The position numbers were made by a program, and so were the translations under genes. Below are positions 31,657 through 40,397 of a DNA stretch of 40,426 nt, piece after piece. The notes under the pieces were generated by a model. It was not told where the DNA came from, made no database searches, and worked only from the letters and a program-made list of their open reading frames with translations. The stretch is from Levilactobacillus huananensis (GTDB lineage Bacteria; Bacillota; Bacilli; Lactobacillales; Lactobacillaceae): positions 1 through 40,426 of the forward strand of contig NZ_RHOC01000015.1 in NCBI RefSeq assembly GCF_003946145.1, given 5' to 3'. How positions within the stretch are numbered: the first letter of the stretch is position 1; each line of letters begins with the position of its first letter.

Positions 31657-34132
31657 CTGACTTACTATTATGCTGTGAAACGGTCATCGTATGACCGACG
31701 GCTTGAGACCCCTTTGCAGAGGCGGTTCCCCAGACAGTTTGGTGTTGACCAGCGGCAGATTTTTTAGGCACAACTAAGGAGACACGTAGGCCGGGTATGT
31801 GGACGACACCCTTGACTATCGGTTTGGTTGGTTTAGTTGGAGTCGTTGGTTTAGTCGGCTTATCTGGCATTGTTGTGCCAGTACCCGTTGTGCCGGGATC
31901 GGTTGTTGGATTGCTGGTGTCAGTGTCTCCTGTCGTGGTATTGCCCCCGTTATCGGGATTTACCGGTGCGGTGACCGTCAGGGTAACCGCGTCAGGGGTG
32001 ATAACATTACCGTTGGCATCCGTGTAGGTATAAGTCAGGGTATAGGTCCCAGGTGTGGTGGTGTCAAGGGATGTGGGATCAAGCGTCTGGCCGTCACTGT
32101 CTGTGATGGTAACGGCAAGCTTGGACCCATCGGCTGCGGTGCCCATAGATGGCGTGGTGATGGGCGTCCCATCGACAGCTGTTTGACCAGTGATAGCATC
32201 GCTGGGCGTCCACTTGGTTCCCGTCGTGATAGCTTGGTTCGTGACCGTCAAGGTGCTGGCGGCCGGCTTGACGGTGATGATAGATGTGGCGACGGTACTA
32301 ATTGTATTCGACCCCGAGTGATAGGCGCCCTTGTTGCCTTGTGCATCGTTATACTGACATTTCACAGTGTAGGTTCCAGGCTGTCGTAGGTCGGATTGTG
32401 CGACGGTTTTACCATTTCCATCGGTGATGGTCATGATGATTGACCCTAAAGTGGGTGTTGTACCAGCAATAGCTTGATCCACCGTAAGTGGTGTCCCATC
32501 TGGAGCCAGGCCATTTAGTGTATCAGCTGGCTCCCAGCCGTTTTTATCACCAGCGTAATAGGTTCGATTGGTGGCGTTTAACTGAGTTTGAATATAATTT
32601 GTGTAGAAGTAATAGGTTTGACCAGCAACCGGGGTCGTATCACTAGCAGAGCTTAAATCAAGCTTGGTTGGTTCTAACAGAGCATTGGTTGGTCGTGCTT
32701 GTGCGACTGGATTAGCAAGGGAGGTCCCCATGTATTGTGGATACCAGTAACGGTCTGTGTACATTTTATCCAGAGTCGTCTTTAAGGCCTTAGCAGGATT
32801 AAATTGTTCACCGGCAGCGCCAGTATATAGCGCACCACTGTATAAATGTGTTTTAGGGTTAGTGCTTAAGTAAACCTGGAAACGACTTTGGACTTTAATT
32901 GAGACGTAATCCAACCTGCCGTAGTTATCAGCCTCCGCGGCACCGTTATTCATGCGAATACCGACTAAATTATTATCTGGCCAGTCAGCTGCGTTCGATC
33001 CAAAAAGATTAACCGCGTTGAATGACATATAACCACCAATGGTATTTGAATAAGTCTGGTCACCGATTCCCATGTAGAGAACGTCCGTAGTTGTTGTATC
33101 TAACGGGGCACCACTGGGATTATTCACCGTCAAAGAGGTGTACTTATCGGCATCTTTTGATGAGGCCGTGGCAACCAGGGTTTCCATGTGAATCTGATTG
33201 GAGAAACCACGGATCCCACTTTTTTTAGTAAACTGAGCGCCATCGTTTGGTTTGAAATAGAAAACTTGACGGCCATCGGCAGTATTGGTTAATTGATAGA
33301 CAGTCAGTTTGGAGACATTGATGTATGGAATGCCGGTTGAAGGATCAACACTGGCCTGAAGGGCCTGGACATAAGAGTCGGCACCAGCTTGAACATTCTT
33401 CAGCGTTGTAGAGATCGAAATAGGAAGGACAACATAAAAGCCATAGACATTTTCAGGGAAATCAGTGTCGGGGAAATTTTCGGTGTCATAGGGCACGACC
33501 CCAACGAGAGCCTTTGAATCGTAAGGCACATATTTGTTGCCACCAAGGCTAACGTAAAAATTGCCTAAATGAGGTTGTGTGGTGACGAGGGCCCCAGTGA
33601 CCGGGGTCCCATTGATATCTGTACCAGTTTTTACAAGGGGGGCATCCTCGGTGACAGGAGCCGACATTTTAAGCAGTCGATTGTTGGGAAGATAAAGCAT
33701 TTGTTCAGCAGTGGATAATGCTGGAGCGGCGGCAGAATGTGCTGGTTCAGCGGCGGACGATACCGGAGCGGCGGCAGAATGTGCTGGTTCAGCAGTAGAC
33801 GATGCCGGAGCAGCGGCAGAATGGACTGGTTCAGCGGCGGACGATGCCGGAGCAGCGGCAGAATGAACTGGTTCAGCGGCAGACGACGTCGGAGCGGCGG
33901 ATGATGTTACTAGCTTTACAGATTTCTGGGCAACTGTCCCTGATTCAGCTAGTTTAGCAGCAGTGTCACTATCTTCACTTGTAGCGGCGCTAGCAGTGGT
34001 TGTGACACTTAATCCCGCAACGAGAGCACCGGATGCGATGGCACCCACCAGCCATAATTTTCCTGCTTTATAAAGTTTGAAATGAAGCTTAGTAGTTTGT
34101 GAATGACTCTCAACTTTGTGGATGTTCATCAT
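31634..34132 (-). CDS. Large KxYKxGKxW adhesin, frameshifted before its LPQTS anchor
   Basis: An 832-residue surface protein. The N terminus has the KxYKxGKxW signal (FKLYKAGKLWLVG) and ends near TTTASAA (about residue 50). Four 14-residue repeats of the type SSAAEPVHSAAAPA follow (83-138). Residues 160-470 form a large beta-rich domain of the L-type-lectin-like look (YMSFNAVNLFGSNAADWPDNNLVGIRMNNG), probably ligand binding. Two Ig-like domains follow (WEPADTLNG, WTPSDAITG), then a Pro/Thr stalk. The C terminus read here, ATAATNQ, lacks an anchor; the anchor exists in another frame just downstream. As read, the protein would be secreted and not covalently anchored. GAGGAG lies before ATG 34132. 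Confidence 0.85.
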   Translation of the reverse strand: MMNIHKVESHSQTTKLHFKLYKAGKLWLVGAIASGALVAGLSVTTTASAATSEDSDTAAKLAESGTVAQKSVKLVTSSAAPTSSAAEPVHSAAAPASSAAEPVHSAAAPASSTAEPAHSAAAPVSSAAEPAHSAAAPALSTAEQMLYLPNNRLLKMSAPVTEDAPLVKTGTDINGTPVTGALVTTQPHLGNFYVSLGGNKYVPYDSKALVGVVPYDTENFPDTDFPENVYGFYVVLPISISTTLKNVQAGADSYVQALQASVDPSTGIPYINVSKLTVYQLTNTADGRQVFYFKPNDGAQFTKKSGIRGFSNQIHMETLVATASSKDADKYTSLTVNNPSGAPLDTTTTDVLYMGIGDQTYSNTIGGYMSFNAVNLFGSNAADWPDNNLVGIRMNNGAAEADNYGRLDYVSIKVQSRFQVYLSTNPKTHLYSGALYTGAAGEQFNPAKALKTTLDKMYTDRYWYPQYMGTSLANPVAQARPTNALLEPTKLDLSSASDTTPVAGQTYYFYTNYIQTQLNATNRTYYAGDKNGWEPADTLNGLAPDGTPLTVDQAIAGTTPTLGSIIMTITDGNGKTVAQSDLRQPGTYTVKCQYNDAQGNKGAYHSGSNTISTVATSIITVKPAASTLTVTNQAITTGTKWTPSDAITGQTAVDGTPITTPSMGTAADGSKLAVTITDSDGQTLDPTSLDTTTPGTYTLTYTYTDANGNVITPDAVTLTVTAPVNPDNGGNTTTGDTDTSNPTTDPGTTGTGTTMPDKPTKPTTPTKPTKPIVKGVVHIPGLRVSLVVPKKSAAGQHQTVWGTASAKGSQAVGHTMTVSQHNSKSATAATNQ
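33719..33886 (-). repeat. Four 42-bp coding repeats in the adhesin
   Basis: Four copies of a 14-residue Ala/Ser/Pro unit (SSAAEPVHSAAAPA and variants) just after the signal peptide, forming a flexible, probably glycosylatable stalk. The bases are nearly identical between copies, so the number may vary. Confidence 0.85.
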
Positions 34133-34468
34133 GAGTTCTCCTCACTCATCTAGCCGTGCAGCTGACGGCGAATAAAACCCGAGAAGAACGCTGCGGTCGA
34201 ATGATTTCTTATAGACTTAATGTTACCACAAAACTATTTATTTACACATTGATTAAACTATAGAAGTAATCCCGTGGTTTACAGGCGTGGCGTTTGCCAA
34301 ACTGTCAGATAATTGGCGACAATTTGGCCAGATAGTAAGGCCTTAATACGGTGAGAAAATAGGCTTGAACGGGCTAAAAACATCTTGCCTATATGGTGTT
34401 ATTTGCTGACTAAAAATTTGTAAATTAGCCCATGTCACAGGTTCTTACAGCTGTTACCAGTAAATAAA
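34133..34468. other. Gene-free upstream region of the large adhesin
   Basis: No gene. On the minus strand a TATAAG lies about 75 bases before the adhesin start, without a clear -35. A 5-bp hairpin GCCGT/ACGGC lies in the presumed leader. Nothing else stands out. Confidence 0.4.
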
Positions 34469-34495
34469 AAGACGAGCCCCATTTTGCTCGCCCAA
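34469..34495 (-). terminator. Terminator of the NTF2-like gene
   Basis: CGAGC and GCTCG pair around a short loop, with TTTTTATT following on the minus strand. Confidence 0.6.
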
Positions 34496-34504
34496 ACGCT
34501 TGGT

Positions 34505-34837
34505 CTAATCTGGTAAAATTTTAACTTCTTGTAGGTGGTCTTGGTTAACCGTGAACTGGAACGGACTTGTGCCGTTAAACCCATTCCCTGTGACGATTAG
34601 GTCGACGATCCAGGTCTGAGGATCAGTCTGACGAAAGTCGGCAAGTTCGAAGTGCGATTGTTTACCGATATTGTCGGTTCGGTTCCAAGAAGCAATTCCG
34701 TCTGTGCCATGGTATTCGGTGCCCCAGTCATTTAAGACGGCATCGGCGGTAAATAGGGCGACAAACCCGGCAGAATCGCTGGTATTCGTCGTGTTGATGA
34801 AGGCCGTAATTGCAGTAGGTAGCGTTAAATCATTCAT
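34505..34837 (-). CDS. SnoaL/NTF2-like fold protein
   Basis: A 110-residue protein with the cone-shaped NTF2-like pattern: an N-terminal helix (LPTAITAFINTTNTSDSAGF), FTADAVLNDWGTEYHG with the conserved Asp/Trp, GIASWNRTDN, and three C-terminal strands (WIVDLIVTGNGFNG, SPFQFTV). SnoaL-like domains bind small hydrophobic ligands or act as isomerases. AAGGAG lies before ATG 34837. It is monocistronic with its own terminator. No ligand or partner can be named. Confidence 0.82.
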   Translation of the reverse strand: MNDLTLPTAITAFINTTNTSDSAGFVALFTADAVLNDWGTEYHGTDGIASWNRTDNIGKQSHFELADFRQTDPQTWIVDLIVTGNGFNGTSPFQFTVNQDHLQEVKILPD

Positions 34838-35139
34838 CAGTAAGACTCCTTAGTGGGTCAAGATAGTCCTATCAAGCCATCCTCCCCTTGAAAAGTCAAT
34901 GAATTGAAGCGTTAACTATGGGAGGCTTGAATTGGTCGTCTGTGGTGACCAGGAATTTCGCCGAACTAAGCGGGCCTAACGTCTCATCACGAGTGAGGTT
35001 GAAAGCTTTAATGGCCTCGGTGCGACCTAAGACGATTATCCCAAAAGTTTCAGTGACCAACCAGTCTATTTTTCCTTTGGCGCAAGGCGGTCGCAAGCGT
35101 ATACTGAAAGGTAATCATTTTTATTTCACAGGAGGACAC
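34838..35139. other. Intergenic region before map
   Basis: About 300 bases between the divergent NTF2-like and map genes. A reading frame continues upstream of map here in frame, but it has no ribosome binding site and no family resemblance. I see no convincing promoter pair. Confidence 0.45.
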
Positions 35140-35928
35140 ATGATTACTTTAAAATCAGACCGCGAAATCGCGGGAATGCAAGCAGCGGGCGATATTTTAG
35201 CTGGCTTGTTTCACGAATTAGAAGACTATATTAAACCTGGCATGAGTACCTGGGACATCGACCACTTTTCCTACAATTACATCGTGGGTCACGGCGCAAC
35301 GCCCGGTGAACTGAACTTCGAGGGGTACAAGTACTCGACGTGTATCAGTGTCAACGATGTTATCTGTCACGGTTGTCCTAGCAGAGACATCATCGTTAAG
35401 AATGGGGATCTCATCAAGCTTGACACCGTGATTGATTACAAGGGGTACCTGAGCGATGCATGCCATGCGACCGTGGTGGGTAAGGCCTCACCCGAGGTTC
35501 AGAAGTTGATGGACGTGACGCGCAAAGCCCTCTATCTGGGAATTGACCAGGCAGTCGTGGGTAACCGGATCGGTGATATTGGGTTTGCCATTCAAGACTA
35601 TGCGGAAAACCAGTTGGGTTACGGTGTCGTTCGTGATTACATCGGTCATGGTATCGGACCGACGATGCACGAGAAGCCAGATGTGCCACATTATGGTAAG
35701 GCCGGTCACGGCAAACGCCTCAAGGCAGGGATGACCATTACCATTGAGCCGATGATTAACGTAGGTTCCTACGAGTGCTCCGGTCCGGATGAGGATGGTT
35801 GGACCATTCATACGGTCGATGGCAGTCTGAGTTGTCAGTACGAGCACACCCTAGTTGTGACCGAAGATGGGCCAAAGATTCTGACGTCATTTGACCATGA
35901 ACGCGACGCTAAATATTTGTTACCATAG
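35140..35928 (+). CDS. map: Methionine aminopeptidase, type I
   Basis: A 262-residue enzyme that removes the initiator Met from nascent proteins. The metal ligands are all visible: Asp in KLDTVIDYKG, Asp in GYLSDACHA, His in GPTMHEKPDVPHYG, Glu in TIEPMIN and Glu in LVVTEDG or the preceding YEH. The His of GHGIG is the substrate-binding residue. AGGAGG lies just before ATG 35140; longer in-frame starts have no site. The protein has the usual MetAP length without an N-terminal extension. The next gene follows after 28 bases and is probably co-transcribed. Confidence 0.95.
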   Translation: MITLKSDREIAGMQAAGDILAGLFHELEDYIKPGMSTWDIDHFSYNYIVGHGATPGELNFEGYKYSTCISVNDVICHGCPSRDIIVKNGDLIKLDTVIDYKGYLSDACHATVVGKASPEVQKLMDVTRKALYLGIDQAVVGNRIGDIGFAIQDYAENQLGYGVVRDYIGHGIGPTMHEKPDVPHYGKAGHGKRLKAGMTITIEPMINVGSYECSGPDEDGWTIHTVDGSLSCQYEHTLVVTEDGPKILTSFDHERDAKYLLP

Positions 35929-35956
35929 GTCAGTCAAGAAAGTTGGGTTAGGAAAG

Positions 35957-36826
35957 ATGAAACAACAGAAGACTTTAACGGAATTGCTGGCGGATGCCCC
36001 CCGGGTATTCCTAGTTCCTCACAATGTACGTCAGGAAGTCCCCGTGCACGTGGCCGAGACCGACCTGACTATTGGGGTGGATGCTGTCGGCGGTGACAAT
36101 GAAGATCCCTATGTCTGGACGCCGAACTTTCTCTACACGTTCTGTCATGCCCATGGCAATCGCTATCAAGGTTCCCTGTTGGAGGATGTTCCAGTAGGGT
36201 CAGTGATCATCTTCCTGGCCTTACCGGCACCAGTGAAAGGGCGACCGTCATGGAAGACCGCCACGCACGTGCAGATTGATACGATCATGACGGTTCAGGC
36301 ACAGGTGAAATGGCAATTGGATAATCCGCCGCTAACGTTAGCTGACCTTCAGCGACAATTTCAGGAAACGCCGGCCTACTTAGGTGATGGGCAGGCGATT
36401 GAAAATCACTTGCCCTATATTGACACCCCAACACGGCGTTTGCTGAGCAAGAATCCCGGGCATGATTGGCCAGTGCATAATGACTGGCAGAGCTACGTGA
36501 CGTTGGTGGGTGATCCCCAAAATTCCTTCCTACCACTGGGTGCGAACAAGCACATCGTGGACATTCAAGGTGATCTCGCCAAGGCCTTGATTAACTATAT
36601 CCAGATTAACAAGCGTAATCGGGCCGCCGTTCTGGATTTGCCAGAATTAGTGGCGCTCCGACCAGCTAAGGGGGCGCGGGTCTACTTCAGGCGGACCGAA
36701 CGGATCTTGGCGGATGGGTCGACCAATCCACTGTGGGCTGAGATGATTGATCCACTTGTTCGAACCATTGACGACCAGCTGGTTTATCGGGTTACCGGTA
36801 GTGAAATTAGCGATCAACGACCTTAA
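35957..36826 (+). CDS. Conserved-looking protein of unknown function
   Basis: A 289-residue cytosolic protein with no signal peptide or membrane helix. Segments that stand out are VFLVPHNVRQEVPVHVAETD, DNEDPYVWTPNFLYTFCHAHG, VIIFLALPAPVKGRPSWKT and LSKNPGHDWPVHNDW. The mix of acidic and aromatic patches suggests a soluble enzyme or nucleic-acid binding protein, but no motif decides. ATG 35957 follows TTAGGAAAG. It begins 28 bases after map, with a shared terminator at its end, so it is likely co-expressed with map. I do not recognise a family. Confidence 0.75.
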   Translation: MKQQKTLTELLADAPRVFLVPHNVRQEVPVHVAETDLTIGVDAVGGDNEDPYVWTPNFLYTFCHAHGNRYQGSLLEDVPVGSVIIFLALPAPVKGRPSWKTATHVQIDTIMTVQAQVKWQLDNPPLTLADLQRQFQETPAYLGDGQAIENHLPYIDTPTRRLLSKNPGHDWPVHNDWQSYVTLVGDPQNSFLPLGANKHIVDIQGDLAKALINYIQINKRNRAAVLDLPELVALRPAKGARVYFRRTERILADGSTNPLWAEMIDPLVRTIDDQLVYRVTGSEISDQRP

Positions 36827-36840
36827 TTTTGAACTGTATG

Positions 36841-36869
36841 GGACGATGCCGACAGGCGTCGTCCTTTTT
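36841..36869 (+). terminator. Terminator of the map operon
   Basis: GGACGATGCC (36841-36850) pairs with GGCGTCGTCC (36855-36864) with one G-U pair, then TTTTT. Confidence 0.88.
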
Positions 36870-37119
36870 GTATATTATCGACAGAATTAGACCTCACTTA
36901 TACCCGGTTAAAAGGTAAAAGGCGTGTCACAAAACAGAAAGTAAAGTGTCATAACGAGCTGACAGTTGGTTTTGAAACAGACTTAGCCATCATCACAAAT
37001 GTGGATAAATCAGGCCGGAATTAGCTTTTTGAAAGCGGTGGAATGATCCCCTAACAGAAGGATTCTTTGCTGGTAAAACGTTCAACTGAAAATTAGTCAA
37101 CGTAATTGACGATTAGCTC
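36870..37119. other. Gene-free stretch
   Basis: Between the map operon terminator and the promoter of the LRR adhesin. I see no gene, hairpin with a T run, or palindrome worth naming. Confidence 0.4.
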
Positions 37120-37147
37120 TTGAAAAGCTTTCCAGTTCGACTATAAT
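37120..37147 (+). promoter_or_regulatory. Promoter of the LRR adhesin
   Basis: -35 TTGAAA (37120-37125), 16-base spacer, consensus -10 TATAAT (37142-37147). Expected start near 37154, leaving a leader of about 130 bases. Confidence 0.7.
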
Positions 37148-37152
37148 AGGTT

Positions 37153-37188
37153 TGTGAGCAAAACTACTCACATTTGGAAATGTGTGAG
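37153..37188 (+). promoter_or_regulatory. Leader with two mutually exclusive hairpins
   Basis: TGTGAG (37153-37158), CTCACA (37167-37172) and TGTGAG (37183-37188) follow one another at the expected 5' end of the adhesin transcript. The middle block can pair with either neighbour, giving two alternative hairpins. No U-run follows, so it is not an ordinary attenuator. Confidence 0.35.
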
Positions 37189-37286
37189 GAAACAACTAAG
37201 GGATTTATTTTATATTTAGGCGGATTTGAAAACGAATACATAAAAGAATGACTAGGGCAGGTTTACTTCACAAGGAGGAAGCACTC

Positions 37287-39473
37287 ATGAGAACACCAAT
37301 GATGGGACAAGCTAAGGAACACTACAAGAGTTATAAGGCTGGCAAACGCTGGGTTTACGCTAGCATTACGGTTATTGCGTTGGGCCTTGGATTAACTGGG
37401 ATGACGACAGCTCAAGCTGACACCGCACCGGTTTCTGATCCCACGACACCAACCGCTGTAAAGGATGATCCTGAAGTACAACCGGCGGGTAACGGCGATA
37501 AGCAACAGTCCGATTTGAAGACTGATGATGAGTCAGGAAAATTAGATGGTGTGGATAAGAATCAGCAGCCTGAAAAGCCTGAATCCGATGCCCCTGTTTC
37601 TGATGCCCCTGCTTCCAAGCCAAATGGGGAAAAAACTATCGACCCTGTGCAGCCAGAAGAACAGAAGAATGATGTCGAGACGTCAGACATGGTTAAACCA
37701 AGTGAACAACTCAAGAATACCGTCCAGCGGGCTCCTCAGATGATGAGTCGTGCGGCCTTGGTTAAGGAAGCACCATCAATTGTCAACCAAAATGCCGATG
37801 AATGGATGCCTGATAAGGCCACTCAAAAGTGGGTTATCGCAGCAGTTAAACAGTATGAATCCAATGTTAAACACAATGCCTCTGCAGAGGTCAATGCTGA
37901 TACCCTCTATAGGTATGTTGCAGATGAGATTGCTTTTGATTATCGAGGAGACAGTGCCGGTACGGCCACGAATGGGAAGATTCAAGATCTCACTGGATTA
38001 CAGTACTTTACCAATATGAAGGTTTTCCATTGGGCTAATAGTTTGCCTACCAATGGTTTGATCGATATGCGTTTTGCCCCTAATTTGATTGACTACCAGC
38101 TCCATGGGGTAAGCAACGGAACGGACCCTAACATGGATTTGGCTACCTTCTTAAAGACCTATTTAAGTCAAAATACGAACTTGCAAATGTTAAGCCTTGA
38201 TCAGGCAAACCTGACGGGAACATTGAATGGTATCGAAGCTTACCAAAATCTGAACGGGTTAGATCTGATAGGTAACCAGCTGACAGGAGACTTGTCACCA
38301 GCGACTAAGTTGTCGAAATTAACGAGTCTGAGTGTTTCTAATAACCAATTAACTGGGGAATTACCTGCCCCAAGTACCTGGAGTGAACTGACTCATCTTG
38401 ATGTTCAGGACAACCAGTTGCGGGGGATTCTACCAGACTTCAGTGGGTATACTGGCAAGTTCTGGGGAGCGAATAATCACTTTGCTAGTGGTTTATGGAC
38501 ACCAACGGTTTATTATGAAACGGTTAATGGTAAGACCTACAAATTGACCCCAAAGGTCCAGAACTTCGATCCGTTGACGGATGTTGTGGCTGGGATTCAA
38601 GGCTCCGATGGCAAGATTGACCAGACTGATGCGATTATTTCACTGCCATTTTCTTCAGGTGCGATGGTTGTTTCTGGGACCCCTACTGCAGACATGAAGG
38701 GGTCAGCGGTTGATGCTTGGGCTCGGACACAGGCTGATGCTTCTTCACTGTTCAAGTTTAGTGCGGATGCAGACAATCCGCTTGGGTTCACTATGACAGC
38801 TGTGGGCGATGTCCCAGATGGCGCCTACACGATCTTCTTGGAAAATGCCAACTACAACACAAGCAATAACTGTTATTTCGGATACCTGACCTTCAATATC
38901 GTCAATGGTGAGGATTCAGTCGATCCGGTCACGCCAGTTGACCCAACCCCAGGTGTGACGACTGGGACGGTTACGGTGGTTAATGTCGATGAAAATGGTC
39001 ATGTTATCAGTCAGCACGTTGAAACTGGGACGGTCGGGGACAGCTACACGGTTACCGCACCAGAATTGGATGGCTACCAATTAACGAGTCCAAGTTCCGT
39101 CACGGGAACCTATACCACAGCAGGTTCAACGGTTACCTTTACCTATAGCTCATTGGCTCAAGGTGGTGACGGCGCGACGATTGAAGAACCTGCCGCCAAG
39201 CCCGAAACGGGGCATGGTGTGACGGTCAACGGTGGTGACGGCGATAAGGGTGTTAACACTGTTGCTGCCAAGGAAAATCAAGCCGCAAAGGTTCAAGCTG
39301 GTCAGGCCACGATGTTAGCTAGCCACGAGAACACGGCAGCTGCACAACAGACGACTAAGACCACTTTGCCACAAACCAATGAAGCTTCTTCTGCTAGTTG
39401 GATTGCCGCAGGGATGGCAGTCTTAGTTGCCACCTTAGGGTTAGCTGGATTCCGGAACAAGCGTCACAACTAA
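37287..39473 (+). CDS. LPQTN-anchored adhesin with leucine-rich repeats and a MucBP domain
   Basis: A 728-residue wall protein. The signal peptide contains the KxYKxGKxW motif (YKSYKAGKRW) and ends near TTAQADT. An acidic, Pro/Asp/Lys-rich stretch (about 50-150) follows. Residues 220-400 hold leucine-rich repeats with LxxLxLxxNxLTG spacing (LNGLDLIGNQLTGDL, LTSLSVSNNQLTGEL, LTHLDVQDNQLRGIL). Near residue 560 a MucBP-type domain begins (GTVTVVNVDENGHVISQHV, GTYTTAGSTVTFTYS). The anchor is LPQTN (about 694-698), a hydrophobic helix and FRNKRHN. ATG 37287 follows AAGGAGG. It probably binds host mucus or another glycoprotein. Confidence 0.92.
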   Translation: MRTPMMGQAKEHYKSYKAGKRWVYASITVIALGLGLTGMTTAQADTAPVSDPTTPTAVKDDPEVQPAGNGDKQQSDLKTDDESGKLDGVDKNQQPEKPESDAPVSDAPASKPNGEKTIDPVQPEEQKNDVETSDMVKPSEQLKNTVQRAPQMMSRAALVKEAPSIVNQNADEWMPDKATQKWVIAAVKQYESNVKHNASAEVNADTLYRYVADEIAFDYRGDSAGTATNGKIQDLTGLQYFTNMKVFHWANSLPTNGLIDMRFAPNLIDYQLHGVSNGTDPNMDLATFLKTYLSQNTNLQMLSLDQANLTGTLNGIEAYQNLNGLDLIGNQLTGDLSPATKLSKLTSLSVSNNQLTGELPAPSTWSELTHLDVQDNQLRGILPDFSGYTGKFWGANNHFASGLWTPTVYYETVNGKTYKLTPKVQNFDPLTDVVAGIQGSDGKIDQTDAIISLPFSSGAMVVSGTPTADMKGSAVDAWARTQADASSLFKFSADADNPLGFTMTAVGDVPDGAYTIFLENANYNTSNNCYFGYLTFNIVNGEDSVDPVTPVDPTPGVTTGTVTVVNVDENGHVISQHVETGTVGDSYTVTAPELDGYQLTSPSSVTGTYTTAGSTVTFTYSSLAQGGDGATIEEPAAKPETGHGVTVNGGDGDKGVNTVAAKENQAAKVQAGQATMLASHENTAAAQQTTKTTLPQTNEASSASWIAAGMAVLVATLGLAGFRNKRHN

Positions 39474-39488
39474 ACAAGACATATGATC

Positions 39489-39528
39489 AAAAAGCACGTC
39501 TGCCAATTTCTTGGGGGCGTGCTTTTTT
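39489..39528 (+). terminator. Terminator of the LRR adhesin
   Basis: AAAAAGCACG (39489-39498) pairs with CGTGCTTTTT (39518-39527), with a T run, just after the stop. A-tract on the other side suggests it may also serve the convergent gene. Confidence 0.85.
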
Positions 39529-39620
39529 GTTGTGATTAACTGGGTTGTTTATAGAAAGTGATATTTTGATAAGAAAAGCCACCACATCTTCAGTTATGAA
39601 GGCGTGGCGGCAGGAGTGAC

Positions 39621-40397
39621 CTAGAAGTTGAGAATCGCGGTTTCGTAACCATCGGGCAATAGCGAAATGACGCGGGCACCACGAGGAAGTGTCCCGTAGC
39701 TGTTGTAGCCGGTAGGGTTACCGTAGTTCAGACCAATACCGCGGTAGTTGGCCGTGAAGTTGTTGTCGTGGTCGTGACCAGCAAAGAGGGCCTTGACGTT
39801 TTGTGACCGCAACAAGGTGTAGAACAAACCGGAGTTGGTGACAGGCGAGCAGACAGCCTCGCCTTGTTCGCCGGTAAGAATGGCTTGCCCAGCTTGTGTG
39901 TATTCCGGTAAGGGAATATGCAGGAAACCCAGGTCTGTTTGCGCCTGGGTCCGGGCATAAGGCAAGCGCGTGAACCACTCGATTTGTTCCGGTTCAATGG
40001 CCGCGTATGGTTCATCGGCAGGCCAGTGGGAGTAGGCACCACTATCCCAGACATACAGGACGTGGGCAAGCTCGCCATCGCGTTGTACTTCTAGTGTATA
40101 GCTCTCACGATCAGCAACGATAGTTGCGTGGTGTTTGTCGGCAGGGTGCACTAGGCCAGCTTCTAGCTGACGTAAGCCGGCCCGGTTGAGATCACCCTCT
40201 GCGTCATGGTTGCCATACGTGATGGCCACTGGAACAGGATAGCGGTTCAAGACATCATACAAGGCACCCAGCGTTTCCGCTGGCTTTGAGGCGAGCTTGC
40301 CCCAAAGGAGATCCCCGGTAATCATGATGAGGTCAAAGTCATTGGTTTGGGTCAAGTCCAAAATGTTGGTGTAAATTAAATTCCGCGAATTTATCAT
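39621..40397 (-). CDS. Metallophosphoesterase lacking its N-terminal metal motif
   Basis: A 258-residue calcineurin-like phosphoesterase. Motifs II to V are visible: ITGDLLWG (Asp of GD), ITYGNHDAEGD (GNHD), LGFLHIPLPEY (His) and FAGHDHDNNF (GHDH). The first motif, DxH (usually DLHFG or the like), should lie about 15-25 residues before LIYTNILDL but is missing, because an in-frame TAA lies at 40407-40409. A six-codon frame M-L-K-L-V-K ends in a TGA overlapping the ATG at 40397. The protein as read lacks two metal ligands and is probably inactive, unless it is a broken gene whose 5' end lies in another frame or beyond the window. Confidence 0.75.
   Translation of the reverse strand: MINSRNLIYTNILDLTQTNDFDLIMITGDLLWGKLASKPAETLGALYDVLNRYPVPVAITYGNHDAEGDLNRAGLRQLEAGLVHPADKHHATIVADRESYTLEVQRDGELAHVLYVWDSGAYSHWPADEPYAAIEPEQIEWFTRLPYARTQAQTDLGFLHIPLPEYTQAGQAILTGEQGEAVCSPVTNSGLFYTLLRSQNVKALFAGHDHDNNFTANYRGIGLNYGNPTGYNSYGTLPRGARVISLLPDGYETAILNF

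Noticed and set aside
31799-32389. 196-codon plus-strand frame opposite the adhesin stalk
   Set aside because: A shadow of the Thr/Pro-rich stalk coding sequence; no start signal.
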